Positions 43,110 through 54,323 of a stretch of 64,000 nucleotides of DNA are shown here, piece after piece. Positions within the stretch are counted from its first letter, which is position 1; every line of letters begins with the position of its first letter. The translations under genes were made by a program, and so were the position numbers. Source of the DNA: Hygrocybe punicea (lineage: Eukaryota > Basidiomycota > Agaricomycetes > Agaricales > Hygrophoraceae); contig OY744472.1 in the NCBI GenBank assembly GCA_963556145.1, positions 2,046,001 through 2,110,000 of the forward strand, read 5' to 3'. The notes under the pieces were generated by a model. The model did no database searches. It saw nothing but the letters and a program-made list of their open reading frames with translations, and was not told the origin of the DNA.

Positions 43110-43494
43110 ATGGCAGCAACACCACCACAACCATACCACCACCCCGACAGTTGGCAGCAGCAGCGCCGGCAATGCCAGGCAGGGACCATGGGACAAGACA
43201 CCCCATCCCTCCACATCCCTTGGGGACACCAGAGGGCTCCCCAGCACCCATCTACCTCGCGAAGTGCAGCGCTGTATCTATTGATACGTGCCTGCCATTC
43301 GCGAGGAGAACGGACGGGGTGAGCCCACCTCGGTCTGGGTTTCAGACCGCATCTGAACCCAGACCAAATGTGGAGAGACGGTTCGATGCCATCTGGGTCC
43401 AGGTTTGGCCATGCACCAAACCGGACCCGAAGTTCAGTTCACGGTTCCACCAAAAAGGGTTGGAACTGGACCGAACTGAACTTCGGCAACACTA
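42251..43494. mobile_element. hAT-like non-autonomous element, 1244 bp
   Basis: Ends TAGTGTTGCTGTAGTTC and (reverse complement) TAGTGTTGCCGAAGTTC, with exact 8-bp duplication TCACGGCG at 42243-42250 and 43495-43502. Inside are a GT-AG intron-like segment (42581-42627), long CAG/CAA/ACC trinucleotide tracts (about 42700-43140), the CTCGCGAA palindrome (43254-43307) and GGTTC/GAACC-rich outer zones like those of the 21.6-kb element. Confidence 0.92.
43254..43307. repeat. CTCGCGAA palindrome, copy b
   Basis: ACCTCGCGAA at the left, TTCGCGAGGA at the right, centre TATCTATTGATA. Confidence 0.7.
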
Positions 43495-44196
43495 TCACGG
43501 CGGGTGAAGCAGATTTCTCCAAGGCAGAGTTGGGTGGTGACAATGATAGCATGATTTGGAAGATCACTCGTATTTCTGACCTGATCCAAAAGCTGCTTCC
43601 ATCTGGGACATACTATATCAGAAATGTTAGGAATGGCCACATCAACACCAAGTGTGACACCAATAGTAAAGACTATGCTGTTGTCAAGTTGGCTCAAGCT
43701 GCAGTTGTACATGACATTTCATTCCTCTTCCCCATGTACGTCTAACAATATTCTTGACCTCTATGTATAGTGGACCATTAAGAATGTTGCTGGCTGGGAC
43801 TACAGGATTTACCTCACTACAGCTGGGAATTCTTTGGTTGGAAATCCTGTGAATACCAAGAATAAGAAACTCTGGGTAGTTCAACAAGTGGCAAAGGTGG
43901 ACAAGTGGCTTATTCACACCCTCACAGCACCCAACACTTACATGTACATCTTGCATTATCCTGATTGTTTAATCAGCTTTTCACTGAATATTATTCCTAG
44001 GATCCTGCTTGCAGATGGTCATGGCCCCATTCACTGGTCTCTTGAGAGCGATGTCAATGACACTCAGGTTTCATTCTGCTGCCCTCCAAGGGATTCACAC
44101 TCACACTGCCTACCTCAGGTCTTGGTAAACTACAACTTGCAGAAGAACTTGGATAGCCATACCAATAAATGCCTCTGGGACATCACCCCAGCTTGA

Positions 44197-44778
44197 GGTC
44201 ATGGATTTGCGATTGTAATGATAAATGCCACTGTATAATGACAATTGAACTTGATTCAAGTTCTGCCAGTGCAAATTCACACTATCATAGAGCCTGTTTG
44301 GTAGATAGCACAGAAACAATTCAAAATGTCCCAGATGAGATCTGCAATGTTGACATGCTGCATAAATATCACCAATTGTTATGAGAGTGCTCAATGTTTA
44401 GCATTTTGAGAGCAATTGTCACTTGAGACATCCTGAGGGACTTGGCTGAGTTCACCAACTATATTGTCCTACATAAACATTTATCAGACATTGTGTAAGA
44501 ATTACATATATGGTCAAAATTATTGGACTTATAATTCTTGATAAGCTCTTATCAGTTCATTGGCTTGCCAGTTGTGTAAGACTTTGTTTTACCAATGAAG
44601 TCACGTGCAAATGGTCACAATTTGGAGTGCCTTTTTCATTCTACACTGCAATTTGGCTCACAGTGTCCATGGGACCTAAAAAATGCAGTGCTAGAAGTAG
44701 ATGATATTTATTTCTGATCCCACTGCAAACCCAATCTAAATTCTGCAGTGGATAGAAGGTGATGAAAATGACATTGTA
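44197..44778 (+). other. Possible further lectin-like exons
   Basis: A frame near 44730-44786 reads WIEGDENDIVFMV and continues after the nested transposons at 47821 as TTVRLLYLYNFD, showing that an exon-like frame was split there. The rest holds no recognised domain. Confidence 0.3.
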
Positions 44779-45117
44779 TTCATGGTTAGTGTTGCCACAG
44801 CTTAGCTGGGCAGCTATTGTCTACAAATTTGTGCTGTATTAAGGGATATGAATAGGCTAACCTCTTGTTTGCACATTCATAAGGGGTCTAACAACCTAGA
44901 TTAACAATAGCAATATGTCATCTAGAGCTGAATATTCAGATATCTTGGATTAGCTGAAAGTTTAGCTGATTTGTAGCTGAACACCGGCTATGGCTACAAG
45001 CCAGCTAATAGTAGTCATATGCATGGGTATTGAAACCCGCACGGGTCATGGGTATAGGTCTGCATGGGTGCAGGTATGGGTAGCCAAATTGGGACCTGTG
45101 ATTTACCCATACCTGTT

Positions 45118-45263
45118 GTAATGGTAGTGCCTGTCCTGTCACGTGACCTGAGTCCCACGGTTGGTTCCCTTATATAGCAGTTGCCTGTAGTAGATAGACC
45201 CTATTCCATACCATTCAGACTGATTCCATGTCTGATTCCGTGAGCACCCTCGGACCCACTCCA
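45118..45263 (+). repeat. 5' LTR of the older TRIM
   Basis: Contains CCTGTCCTGTCACGTGACC and ends CGGACCCACTCCA. Matches 46749-46892 with about ten differences. Confidence 0.75.
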
Positions 45264-46748
45264 TTGTGGTGATGAGAGCGTGATTCAACCCATGCATCTG
45301 AAGGAGACCAACCCATTCCACCCGCAGACTGAGCTTGACTACAGAAACAGATTTTTGAGAACAGAGAACTCCCCGAGAACTCACACGCACGATTCCCCAC
45401 AGCACCCCAATGCAGAACCTTACAAAAAACAGTCTCTGAAGGCCTAAGTGTTATGTCCATATCCTGCCACATGCCCCGTGACCATCCTCACGACTTTTTG
45501 TACAACCTCAACATTATGCACAGCCACTTCACGAAACCATGTCACCTACCAGAAATCTGACCACCCATGTGCACCCACTGCACCCGACATTTGTTATGAG
45601 ACCCCCATGAGGTTGCTGAGCTGGATGGCACATCCAACAATGCTGCTGCACAGCAAGACACGCCATCGATGTTACCGTCCCCATCTTCGACCTCCCATTT
45701 TATATTCAGACCCCCACAGGTACATTGCTGAACACACAGACACTCACAATGCCCCTGCATCCATATTGCCACCCTAGCAGCTCTGTGTTCACCTGCGCCG
45801 TCCTCACCAACCCCATGCCATCCTCGCCAACTCCATGCTGTCCTCACCAACCCCGTTCCCACCCCCAACCATCCTTTGCCGCATCATCTGCCTGCCATGT
45901 CATCATATCAGCTAATGCTCCTTGCCCGTGCCAGCACCTTCTTCCTCGATCCCATGGGCCCAACACAACACGTCCGTGCAAGCTCACTCGCATCTGCCAT
46001 CCTCGCTCTACCCCAAAAACCCATGTGCATGCAAATGACGCGTACCACCCTGTCCAATGACATGTGACGATGCTCCACATATGCATGTAGCTGCGAGCCC
46101 CACATCAACTCATTTTACAGGCCCACACGACCATTCCCAATGCAATCAACTGCCTCCATGCCAGTACCAAGCAGCAAAACTGGCCCAGCGCGAACGGTAC
46201 ACCCTGCCCCTCCATACCCTGTTTATACACATACAGCCCCATGTTCCATACCCTCATGAGTCCACGCACCACCACAATGGCCCATCCCTGCGATACGACG
46301 ACCCCCAACTGTGTACTCAACGATGCAAATCCATCTGCCCCACTCCCATGGCCATGGCCCCACCCACGCAACGTACCACGATGGCCATACCCCAAGTGTT
46401 CACATTTGCGGCCTCGCCCACACATCATATGGTGGCCCCATGTCCCCTCGCATCGACCCATGCCCAAGGATTCACCCCCTGGCCCCGTGCCATGCCATGC
46501 CGCTTCCTTTTCCACATTCTACCACTATTTCCCCACCTTTTTTTCACCATGATCCACCATTATTAGATCCATCTGGGGTAGACTAGTCTATGCCTGTTTT
46601 CTTTGCTTTTCTTTTGTGTGCTTTGTGTTCCCCTTCTGTTTCCTGCTTTCCTTCCAGCCCCTTCAGCTTCCTCCCCTTGTTTCTGCTCTCTTTGTTTTGC
46701 TTGTCTTTTGTTAGTGACGAGGGCGTCGCTACAGAGAAGGGGGGCACT

Positions 46749-46892
46749 TGTAGTAGTGCCTGTCCTGTCACGTGACCCAAGTCCCACAGTTGGTTCCCTT
46801 ATCTAGCAGTTGCCTGTAGTAAATAGACCCTATTCCATACCATTCAGACTGATTCCATGTCCGATTCTGTGAGCACCCTCGGACCCACTCCA
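46749..46892 (+). repeat. 3' LTR of the older TRIM
   Basis: Begins TGTAGTAGTGCCTGTCC and ends CGGACCCACTCCA. Confidence 0.75.
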
Positions 46893-47513
46893 CCATGCCA
46901 TGGGTCCATGGGTTTTTGTGTCACGATCCTGTGACACACAACTTGACCTCAACTACATGGTAACAGCAAGACCAAATGAAAACCAACAGTAACGAAATGA
47001 AGACAGACGAGGTTAGGAGACCAAAAGAGCAGCGGGGAGTGGTGCACCCCAGCTGCAATAGGTATTTATTTATATATTTCCATCATACTGACTAACCAGA
47101 CAACTACAGACACACCACACAACCACAATGATGAAACCAACTACAAGGATGGGGACAAAAAGGATGAGGACAACAGGGATGAGGACTGCAACTGCAACCA
47201 CAACTATGGCAACCGCGATGATGGCAACCATGATGACGATGATCACAAACGATGATGGCAATGATAACAGCAAGCATGGTGGCAATGGAAAATGAAGGCA
47301 AAGAGAGGAGCAGTGGGGGTGGTGCACCCACCACCCACTGCAGCAGGTATGTCTTTTTATTATTATTATACATTGCTACTGACTACAGCCGCAGATGCTC
47401 CCTAACCCCCATGCCCACACCCCCCTCAACCAGTGGGCCAACAACAGATGCCAAGAGCAGCGCCAAGGGCCAAACGGCCATCAAATACGCCAGTGACGGC
47501 ACACCCTCAACCC

Positions 47514-47568
47514 ACCTCGCGAACCAGCGCCACCATGTCAATCAACATCGGCACCACATTCATGAGGT
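47514..47568. repeat. CTCGCGAA palindrome, copy c
   Basis: ACCTCGCGAA to TTCATGAGGT, centre TGTCAATCAACA. Confidence 0.65.
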
Positions 47569-47634
47569 CAGTTGGGGATATCACCTAGGAGACAAGGGGG
47601 AGACAAGGAGGAGACAAGGAGACCCACCCAAGTC

Positions 47635-47689
47635 ACCTCGCAAAGATGCAGCACAACGTCAATCGACATCGGTGCTGTGTTCATGAGGT
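47635..47689. repeat. CTCGCGAA palindrome, copy d
   Basis: ACCTCGCAAA to TTCATGAGGT, centre CGTCAATCGACA. Lies 66 bp after copy c. Confidence 0.65.
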
Positions 47690-47820
47690 AATGGGAGGTT
47701 GGGCACCTCTGGCATAGACCTGTGGGTAAACCCGTGGGTACAGGTAGCCATGGAATACCCATGGGTTACACGTGCCATTCACTAGCTAATAGCTGTAGCT
47801 GTGGCAACACTATTCATGGT

Positions 47821-49129
47821 CACCACAGTTCGACTTCTTTACTTATATAATTTTGACCAAATTTATTAAGCATGGCCCAGCACGAAATTTTGGGCTGGAC
47901 CAATCACTGACAGCTCAATGTTGGGTCAACATCAATTCCATGTATATTTGATGTCACAGAAGGACTTGACAAAAATTGTGGAAGGACTTGGTGAAACAAG
48001 GTGATATATTCAAACTCTGTTACAACTCTGAGCCCAATTTTTGAACCTTAAAGTGCCATGTTCAACTTATTCTCAACCACATTGTCTCTCTGCCATTCCT
48101 CTATACTACCAGGATAAAGAATGGCAAGTACATCCTTTTTACTATTTTCCTTTACTCTTCTACACTGATTGACTTCTTTTAACACAGAGGATGATGGCTG
48201 GGTGCCGCCAGAGCAGGAGGAGATTTAGTGTACCAGAAATTGTGCAATAATAATGTTTCCTGATTTGGTGTTCTATAAAGTTCTATATCAAATCTACATG
48301 ATAGAACTTTCTTGTCGATGCCATGCAGCAAACCCTGGATATTGGACAGATGCTGTATGGCAGGTCACATGGCTGATTTGGGATGACCAATTGAACTAGA
48401 GGAAAGGGCCACCTTTGGTGGTGCAACCTTGCTTCTGTTTTTAAAGGCAATGGGCTAATATTTGTAAGTGGAGGGAAAGTACTAGTGAATGGCATGGGTA
48501 ACCCATGGGTATTGGCGCTGTACCCATACCCATACCCGCAGCTACATCAGGAAATCGTTGTGGGAATGAGATAGCTATATAAGGTTGTATCTGATATGAA
48601 ATCTACAACATATATATAATTATGATAGACATCCAGCCAAAGCTATATATTTCATGGTTATGAAGATGAAATCACAGCATTTTAATCAGCCTGGAATCTC
48701 ATGTGGAAGGCTTATCAGTATGCCCCCGGAAGATCATAATGATAAATTTAGGCCAACGTAGATATTTCATGGTTATAAAGATGAAATTATCACATATTAA
48801 TCAGCCTGACATTCCTGTATATTTCTCAGTCTGCTCTTTCTATCATGACAGCAACTAAGTCATTTAGATATTTGCAGCTCATGGTTGGGGTTATGGACAA
48901 TATAACAACTTTCTGCTATTTCATGGTAATGTACAACAGGTGGATGAATTTATGGTGGACTTGTCTTAATTTACAAGGCCTTATCAAACAACATCATTTG
49001 GTCAATGGATGGCTCAGACAATATTTAACAACAAACTGCTGATACTGAATCAACAACTAGTTACTAGTTGACGAGCTCAGACTTATTAGCACACAAGGAA
49101 TCACTTGGGACACAAAATGAACATTTCTT
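47821..49129. other. Unassigned region with gene remnants and a hAT end fragment
   Basis: At about 48186-48229 an exon-like end reads EDDGWVPPEQEEI before a stop. At 48483 a TAGTGAATGGCATGGGTAAC start resembles the left end of the 25.9-kb hAT-like element, but no right end was found, so it is truncated. The rest (48600-49120) is AT-rich without clear genes. Confidence 0.35.
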
Positions 49130-49545
49130 CAATTTGAATTACTGACAATATCACTGCACATCATTATGATTATGGTCACCATTCCCCAATTGAGCCTGCT
49201 TTTGGGCCTGCCGCTTCTGCTTGATACGAGCCAGTGCACTGCCTTCAATAGGATTTCTGGACTCGGCGACTGAGTGAGGAAAGATTTGTCTATCGATGTA
49301 TTAGTATGCAGACTCCAGTATCCAATGCTATTCTCACCTGTTCCACCATTCAAGCGCTTGAACTTCTTCGTTCTCCTCTATATCATCCAGTAAATCCAAC
49401 AGACTGTTATAAAAGTTTTCCGAGTCGGTGACGGAATCAGTGCGAGAGAATGTGTTGGTGGAGCAAAGTGCAAAGTGAACCTGCGGAAGTCATCAGTGAA
49501 GCACATTGTGATCAACCTCAAGACCTACTTGTGTAGCAATATATA
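49130..49545 (-). pseudogene. Possible C-terminal piece of a hAT-type transposase
   Basis: On the - strand, SNTFSRTDSVTDSENFYNSL then LDDIEENEEVQALEWWNR. A GT-AG intron of about 70 bp follows, then ESRNPIEGSALARIKQKRQA and QKQAQLGNGD. The E-V-x-x-L-x-W-W pattern near the end recalls the dimerisation tail of hAT transposases, and the basic end is typical. No catalytic residues are present. If right, it is a relic of the enzyme family that moved the non-autonomous elements. Confidence 0.3.
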
Positions 49546-49597
49546 CTAATGAGGCTTTGGTGACGAACGTCATGCCATGGATACGTGCATTACCAGA

Positions 49598-50796
49598 TAA
49601 GGCATGTCATGAGTGCACTCGTGGGTGATCCGGATCTGAACTCGTGAGTTTTTTTCATCAAAATTTACATACCCAGATCCGTGTGGGTTTTTCAATCCAC
49701 TGGACTCGGATCCACAGGTCGGCTACCTGCGGATCCACAGGTACTCGTAGGTGACCTGGGGCTCGATGCACTTTGGACCATGAACCATCCTCCTCCACCC
49801 TCAAATTTCCTCGCAAGCCACAGTGCCACGTCAACTGATGTGGGCCTGGGGTTGCGAGGAGTTGAGAGGAGTGGGGAGGAGGGGGGACCTTTCAGCGGCA
49901 CTGTGCCACTGCCGCAGCTGTTGCTGTTGCGTTGCTGCCGGCGCTGTTGCTGCTGTGTTGCTGCCAGTGCCGTTGTTGCTGCCATTGTTGCTGCTGCTAT
50001 TGCTGCTGCTGCCATTCCCACTGCTGCCATTCCCACCGTTGCCGTTCCTGCTGCTGCCGTTGCTGCTGTGTTGCTGCCATTCCCGCTGCTGCCGTTCCCA
50101 TTCCTGCTGCTGCTGTCGTTGCTGCTGCCACTGCAGTGGTTGTTGCTGCCACAGCTGCTGTGGTTGCCATGGGCTGCTGCCACATCCACGCTCATGGGCA
50201 TCATGGAACTGTGGGGGGTAAGTATAGATAAATAAAAGAGATGACAATGAAAACTTATCTTAGCAGCAGGGGTGGATGCACCACTCCCCACTGTGTCCTT
50301 GTGTTGCTACCATCCCTGGTTCCCGTCGTGAGTGTGGTGTTGGTGTGGGCATGGTGTTGGCATGGGTGTTGGCAGGCGTTGGTGTGGGCGTTGGTGGTGC
50401 TGCCACTGCCGCTGCCGTTGCTGGCTGTCCTCATCATGATTCTCTGTGTAATAAAATGTCAGTAAAGTGAAGTTTCTGTGAACGCTTACCATTTTGTCTT
50501 GTGAGTGTTGCTCTTATTGTTGAGTCAACGTTTCACGTCTTTGTTTAAGATCACATGATCTAAGTTCCCGCGATTTCATACACACAAAAATTAAACATTT
50601 GACTATCTACAGAGAATGAGTTTTGGCTGTGACCTGTGAGTACTCACACAGGTACCTGAGAGATAATACATGACACCCAGATCCGTGAGTATTTCAGACA
50701 ATGGGTAAATGGTACTCACGAGTAAGATACCCACAAGTTTTCCCAGGGGTAAACCCATTGTGACCTGTGGGTTACCCAGAGTTGTGACATGCCTTA
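49598..50796. mobile_element. Non-autonomous TIR element, about 1.2 kb
   Basis: Ends TAAGGCATGTCATGAGTG and (reverse complement) TAAGGCATGTCACAACTC. The interior is like the hAT-like family: trinucleotide GCT/GTT tracts (49905-50200), a GT-AG intron-like segment 50218-50263 and the palindrome at 49807-49861. No 8-bp duplication could be seen, so ends may be slightly off or a flank lost. Confidence 0.6.
49807..49861. repeat. CTCGCGAA palindrome, copy e
   Basis: TCCTCGCAAG to GTTGCGAGGAG with centre CGTCAACTGATG. The most diverged of the five. Confidence 0.6.
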
Positions 50797-51229
50797 GTCT
50801 AATCATTTATCTTGGACATGATGGAAATCCATGCCCTCAACCCATAACATCACAATCCTGGGAGGATGTAGAAGATGATGATATGCAGCTTGATAAAGAT
50901 GATGATATCATGATCGAAGAAAACCTGGATGATTTCTCCCAGTCTCGAACCACAACTATGGTTTTTGTGGATAGCTTTGGGATTTATCGATGCCATGTTT
51001 GCTGGTGCCAATGTTCAGCAACAGCTACCCATGAAAGTAATAGCATGATAATTTGAATCATTGTATCCCAGTCTCCATTGTGCTTCTCTAGCATGGTTGT
51101 AGCTAGCAACAATTCTTGTGATTTTTTCATCCAGTGTATGAATCTGACTCCAAAATCATGTGGATTGTTTAGTGCTTTTGGAATTACGAATCTATATCAA
51201 AGTCACTAAGTAAAGTTTGTCATAGTTAA
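50797..51229 (+). other. Acidic and Cys-rich coding-like fragment
   Basis: A frame at about 50820-51056 reads WEDVEDDDMQLDKDDDIMIE and later YRCHVCWCQC before a stop. A CxxC-xC cluster after an acidic run is reminiscent of N-termini of KDZ transposases, but here it is on the strand opposite to the KDZ pseudogene. Uncertain. Confidence 0.25.
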
Positions 51230-53720
51230 GTCAATGGACTGACCTTTTTGCGCATTATCGGGGACTTTCCACCTAAAGCCACCTTCAACTGCTCCAATGC
51301 ATCATTCAACTGCCCAAGTCATAACTGAGCCTCTTGCTTGCTCAAGTCATTTAATCCTGGATGGTTTTGACACTTTGCAGAAAGATTGGATGGCAGAAGA
51401 AGTGTAATCTTTTCTGGAGTGTGTTTCACTTCCTCTTCATCATCTAAAAGCTCCTCCTCTTCTTCACTTTCATCTCTAGAAATTTCAACTCTCATAAGAT
51501 CTCCACCCCCAATATTGTTCATAATAGTGAGTGCAGAGAGCTTCTTCTTGAAGTTGTTAATGAGAGCTTGAAGTCTTTGTCGTTTCTCTTGAAGGGTCTT
51601 CTTTTCAGCTAATGATGGTCGGCGTAGTGTTCATATATGCTGACAAAGAGCCATTCTATCATAGAAACATATCAGAAATAACTTGAGCTTCAACAGGATA
51701 AGAAAGACATACTGTGCCTCCTCCACATTTAGTCCAATGGCCAATATACTAGAATATCCCATCATATTGCCAGACTTGTTTTCAATTTCAGCAAGTTCCA
51801 ACTGTATCTCTGCAAGACTGCAGACTGAATTGATACATCAATATATTGTACTAATAGAATATTAACCCCTGCTTACCATGGGTTTCATCAACATCATACA
51901 TTCTTAAGATATCAGGGCTCATAACCTATTGGAATATATAGTTGCAGTGGTTGTTGACCACTAAGATATTTTATGTGGAATAATTATATTTGCCTCTCTC
52001 TGAGAGGGCTTTTATACTACTAGCTAAATCCACTAGAAGTGTCTTGTGATGAGTAGAATACATGCTGCGCTTCAGCATTATTCATCGGACAGGTGGGTTT
52101 GAGTTCCAGGGTCACGTGATATGAATTACTAATCCTTTCCATGACTATTCGGCCACTATTCCCAACAGATATATCCTGGCCCAACTGAGATGGTCCAGGC
52201 TGCTGTTCCCAGGATATATCCTAGCTCAGCTGCACAATTCAGGCTAATAATACATATAATAGTAGACATCATAGTTCAGGGATACTGCAAAAAATGGTCT
52301 TGTACTGCCACTACTGCTCATCTCCCAACATTGGTTGAAATAAACTACGTACACTTGACTCCAACCTTGCCCATGTCTGAGCTTGTTTGTAGGCATAACT
52401 TGTCAAACCCTGATTGTGGAGCAAATTATCTCCATCTATCTCTTGTTTAATGGCCCAACTTTCCCATCTTTGCTTGTAAAATTTGAAATAATTTGGTGTC
52501 CACTTGTTCATCTATGGCCAATTCTTCTAGCTCCTTCCACTCCGCAATCCACTCATCACTGAGTCTGTCAGTCAACTCATCCAAGGCATCCTTCATATTC
52601 TCTCTCTTGAGGACAGCTTTCTTCCATTTCTTGACAATAGATTGAACTGCAAAAATATATTCCAGAGAAACTTATTGAGACATATGTGAATCATACCTGA
52701 CTTGATCAGTTTCTTCCAATTTGAATCATTCATATAATTATCCAAAACCTCCTGACGATGAGCCTGAGACATTGTGCTGGTTGAACCAGCTGCCTTTTTC
52801 AGATTGGACCAGAGTGATTCTAGGATCTCCCCAGCAATTTGTCCAGCTCCATGAATAAAGTTGAGGGAATATCAAGGAAAACTTTCTTGAATATGAACCC
52901 CAAGGTGAAATTTTCCAATGCCATATAGAAGTTTGAGATCTTCTCTCAGATCTAGGGTGTTGCTTTGAGAAACCCACCAGAGAAAGTTTTTTGACCATGA
53001 ACACATGATGTCATAAATTGCAAAAGCCTTTGGTGTGAGTGAATTTTGAGCCAATGCCTGGCAGAAGGCATAGTCCATGTTGACTTGTCTAGAATAATAG
53101 AGTGAATATGATTTATTTAATCACAAAACACTATGTGGATAGAAGCATCCATGATTGGCACAAGCACAGGCACCCACTCCAGTGGCACGAAGATGGTCCT
53201 TATGGTGTACATTGGCTTGACTAATGGCTCTGTGATTTTGACATTTATGTTTCTAAAAAAATTGTAAGACCAGCTAATATATAGAAATAAATACAGAGGA
53301 CAAACCTGATTCTCTGCAAAAGAGGAGGCAAGATGCTGCTGATAGGCAGATTCACCTGTCATGAACTGATGCCCATCACTCAACCAAACATCCTTCTCAG
53401 GACATTTAGGAATGACATGATCAAGCTTGAAGTTGCCATCTGCAACAATTTTTGGGTAATATACCCATCTGTTGTAGTATCATGAATAATGTGCACCTCT
53501 CTCACAACATAACTGAAAAAGTGCATACGGTGTGTCTGAGCATCTTATTTTATCCTCAGTAACATTGATGCCAGGTTGGGGACAACTTGGACAAAAGACT
53601 GCAAGACCACCATCTTTGCATTTAATAGTGGAATCATGTGCAAAGCCAGCCCGTTTCAGATCAGTCAAGTTTCTCCATTGCCTTGACACATGCATTAATT
53701 CACGACAATGGTCCTACAAA
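51230..53720 (-). pseudogene. KDZ (Kyakuja-Dileera-Zisupton) transposase, decayed
   Basis: On the - strand from about 53720: MHVSRQWRNLTDLKRAGF then FCPSCPQPGIN (the Cys motif before the core), DGNFKLDHVIPKC, NMDYAFCQALAQNSLTPKAF, IYDIMCSWSKNF, GIGKFHLGVH, then frames with GAGQIAGEILESLWSNLKKA, SQAHRQEVLDNYMNDSNWKK and, near 51500-51300, PEKITLLLPSNLSAKC followed by SKQEAQL and a TGA (51321-51319) before LGQLNDALEQLKVALGGK. This order is what I know from fungal KDZ transposases. Several stops and frame changes show it is dead. Introns split the frames as in active relatives. Confidence 0.7.
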
Positions 53721-53886
53721 AGTTATTTGTTAGTGGCTGACAGGATAACTTGCAAAAAAAAATCAAAATGTACTGGTATCAAGTGTGGAAAATTGTTGTC
53801 TGTCAATCTCCTAAGCTTTGAATAAAAGTTGAAGGCAGAAACTTTGCACTCCATAGCTTCAATGTAGAATTGGTGAAGAACTTCAG

Positions 53887-54126
53887 ATGCCTGCTGATAT
53901 TATGGAGGCAAACAGAATTGGACAAAAATCATACAAGTTGCCATGGTTCTGGAGAATTGGAGATCAGGTGGATGGAGATGAATTAAGCATACACATGAAA
54001 GACTGTGAGTATAAATTGTATTTCCTAACTCAGCTAACAAATGAAGATTGTATACAGTTTACAGAGTCAATTGGTTATGAGCCAGTGCAAGATTTAATCG
54101 GTGGGATGAACAGGTCACTCGGTTGA
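53887..54126 (+). pseudogene. Unidentified fragment, possibly the tail of another KDZ-like protein
   Basis: MPADIMEANRIGQKSYKLPW then FWRIGDQVDGDELSIHMKDC and a further 39 residues to a stop at 54124-54126. The PWFW block recalls the C-terminal region of KDZ transposases, in the opposite orientation to its neighbour. Low confidence. Confidence 0.25.
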
Positions 54127-54323
54127 AGTGGTTGCCCAGGTTCATAATAATAATAATATCAACAGCTCATAGAAAGTAAGTCAGTCCCATACAAAATACA
54201 GAATAACAACTCTGAAATATCAACATAGGGAAAACTTCTCTCAGTTTAGGGTGAGCTGGCTTTAACGGAAACACGATCACGCACCTCCGAACATCACATT
54301 ACCACCTTGTATACTAGCCGACT

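Larger units (their letters stand above)
41776..44196 (+). pseudogene. Multi-repeat beta-trefoil (ricin-B-like) lectin-like gene split by a hAT-like element
   Basis: ATG at 41776 (MPAGNHKYFISMIATSQGFL), then MRRQKWNIPG with a QxW-type motif, DYRIISAYIMFSYLRIFND, and a GT-AG intron near 42075-42136. The exon NINVLIKKQCNYLRMVTA is broken at 42250 by a 1244-bp element and continues after it GEADFSKAELGGDND. Further on come SGTYYIRNVRNGHINTK, after an intron WTIKNVAGWDYRIYLTTAG, and near the end RILLADGHGPIHWSL and LQKNLDSHTNKCLWDITPA. Repeated Y-x-I strands and Trp spacing point to several beta-trefoil repeats. The coding frame is continuous across the insertion if one 8-bp duplication is removed. 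Binding sugar and role unknown. Confidence 0.45.
45118..46892 (+). mobile_element. TRIM-like LTR retroelement without coding capacity (older copy)
   Basis: Direct repeats at 45118-45263 and 46749-46892 flank about 1.5 kb. After the 5' LTR the sequence GTGGTGATGAGAGCG could be a primer-binding site for initiator tRNA-Met. The purine-rich AGAGAAGGGGGGCACT precedes the 3' LTR. No gag or pol is present and the interior is C/A-rich. The LTRs differ at several sites and CpG is scarce, so it is older than the related copy at 60.4 kb. No convincing target duplication. Confidence 0.75.
45012..47784. mobile_element. Inner hAT-like element with a TRIM inserted
   Basis: Right end ACGTGCCATTCACTA and left start TAGTCATATGCATGGG, with exact 8-bp duplication GCTAATAG at 45004-45011 and 47785-47792. 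The right end is nearly the same as that of the 25.9-kb element. The interior (outside the TRIM) carries two intron-like segments (47062-47109 and 47347-47394), each preceded by GTGGTGCACCC, an acidic DGDKKDEDNRDED-type stretch, and two CTCGCGAA palindromes. Confidence 0.85.
44787..47812. mobile_element. Outer hAT-like element, containing a nested hAT element and a TRIM
   Basis: Ends TAGTGTTGCCACAGCTTAGC and (reverse complement) TAGTGTTGCCACAGCTACAG, flanked by exact 8-bp duplication TTCATGGT (44779-44786 and 47813-47820). Its own sequence is only about 250 bp with AGCT-rich subterminal repeats. The rest is the inner element. Confidence 0.92.

Noticed and set aside
42700..43140. Long open frames on both strands encoding poly-His, poly-Thr, poly-Gln, poly-Ala or poly-Leu
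   Set aside because: They come from CAG/CAC/ACC trinucleotide tracts inside a hAT-like element with an exact 8-bp duplication. All frames stay open by composition, so they are not taken as genes.
45118..46892. SINE with tRNA-like promoter, suggested by the TGGT-type motif after the repeat
   Set aside because: The paired direct repeats, purine tract and TG...CA ends fit a short LTR retroelement better. No A/B box or poly-A tail was seen.
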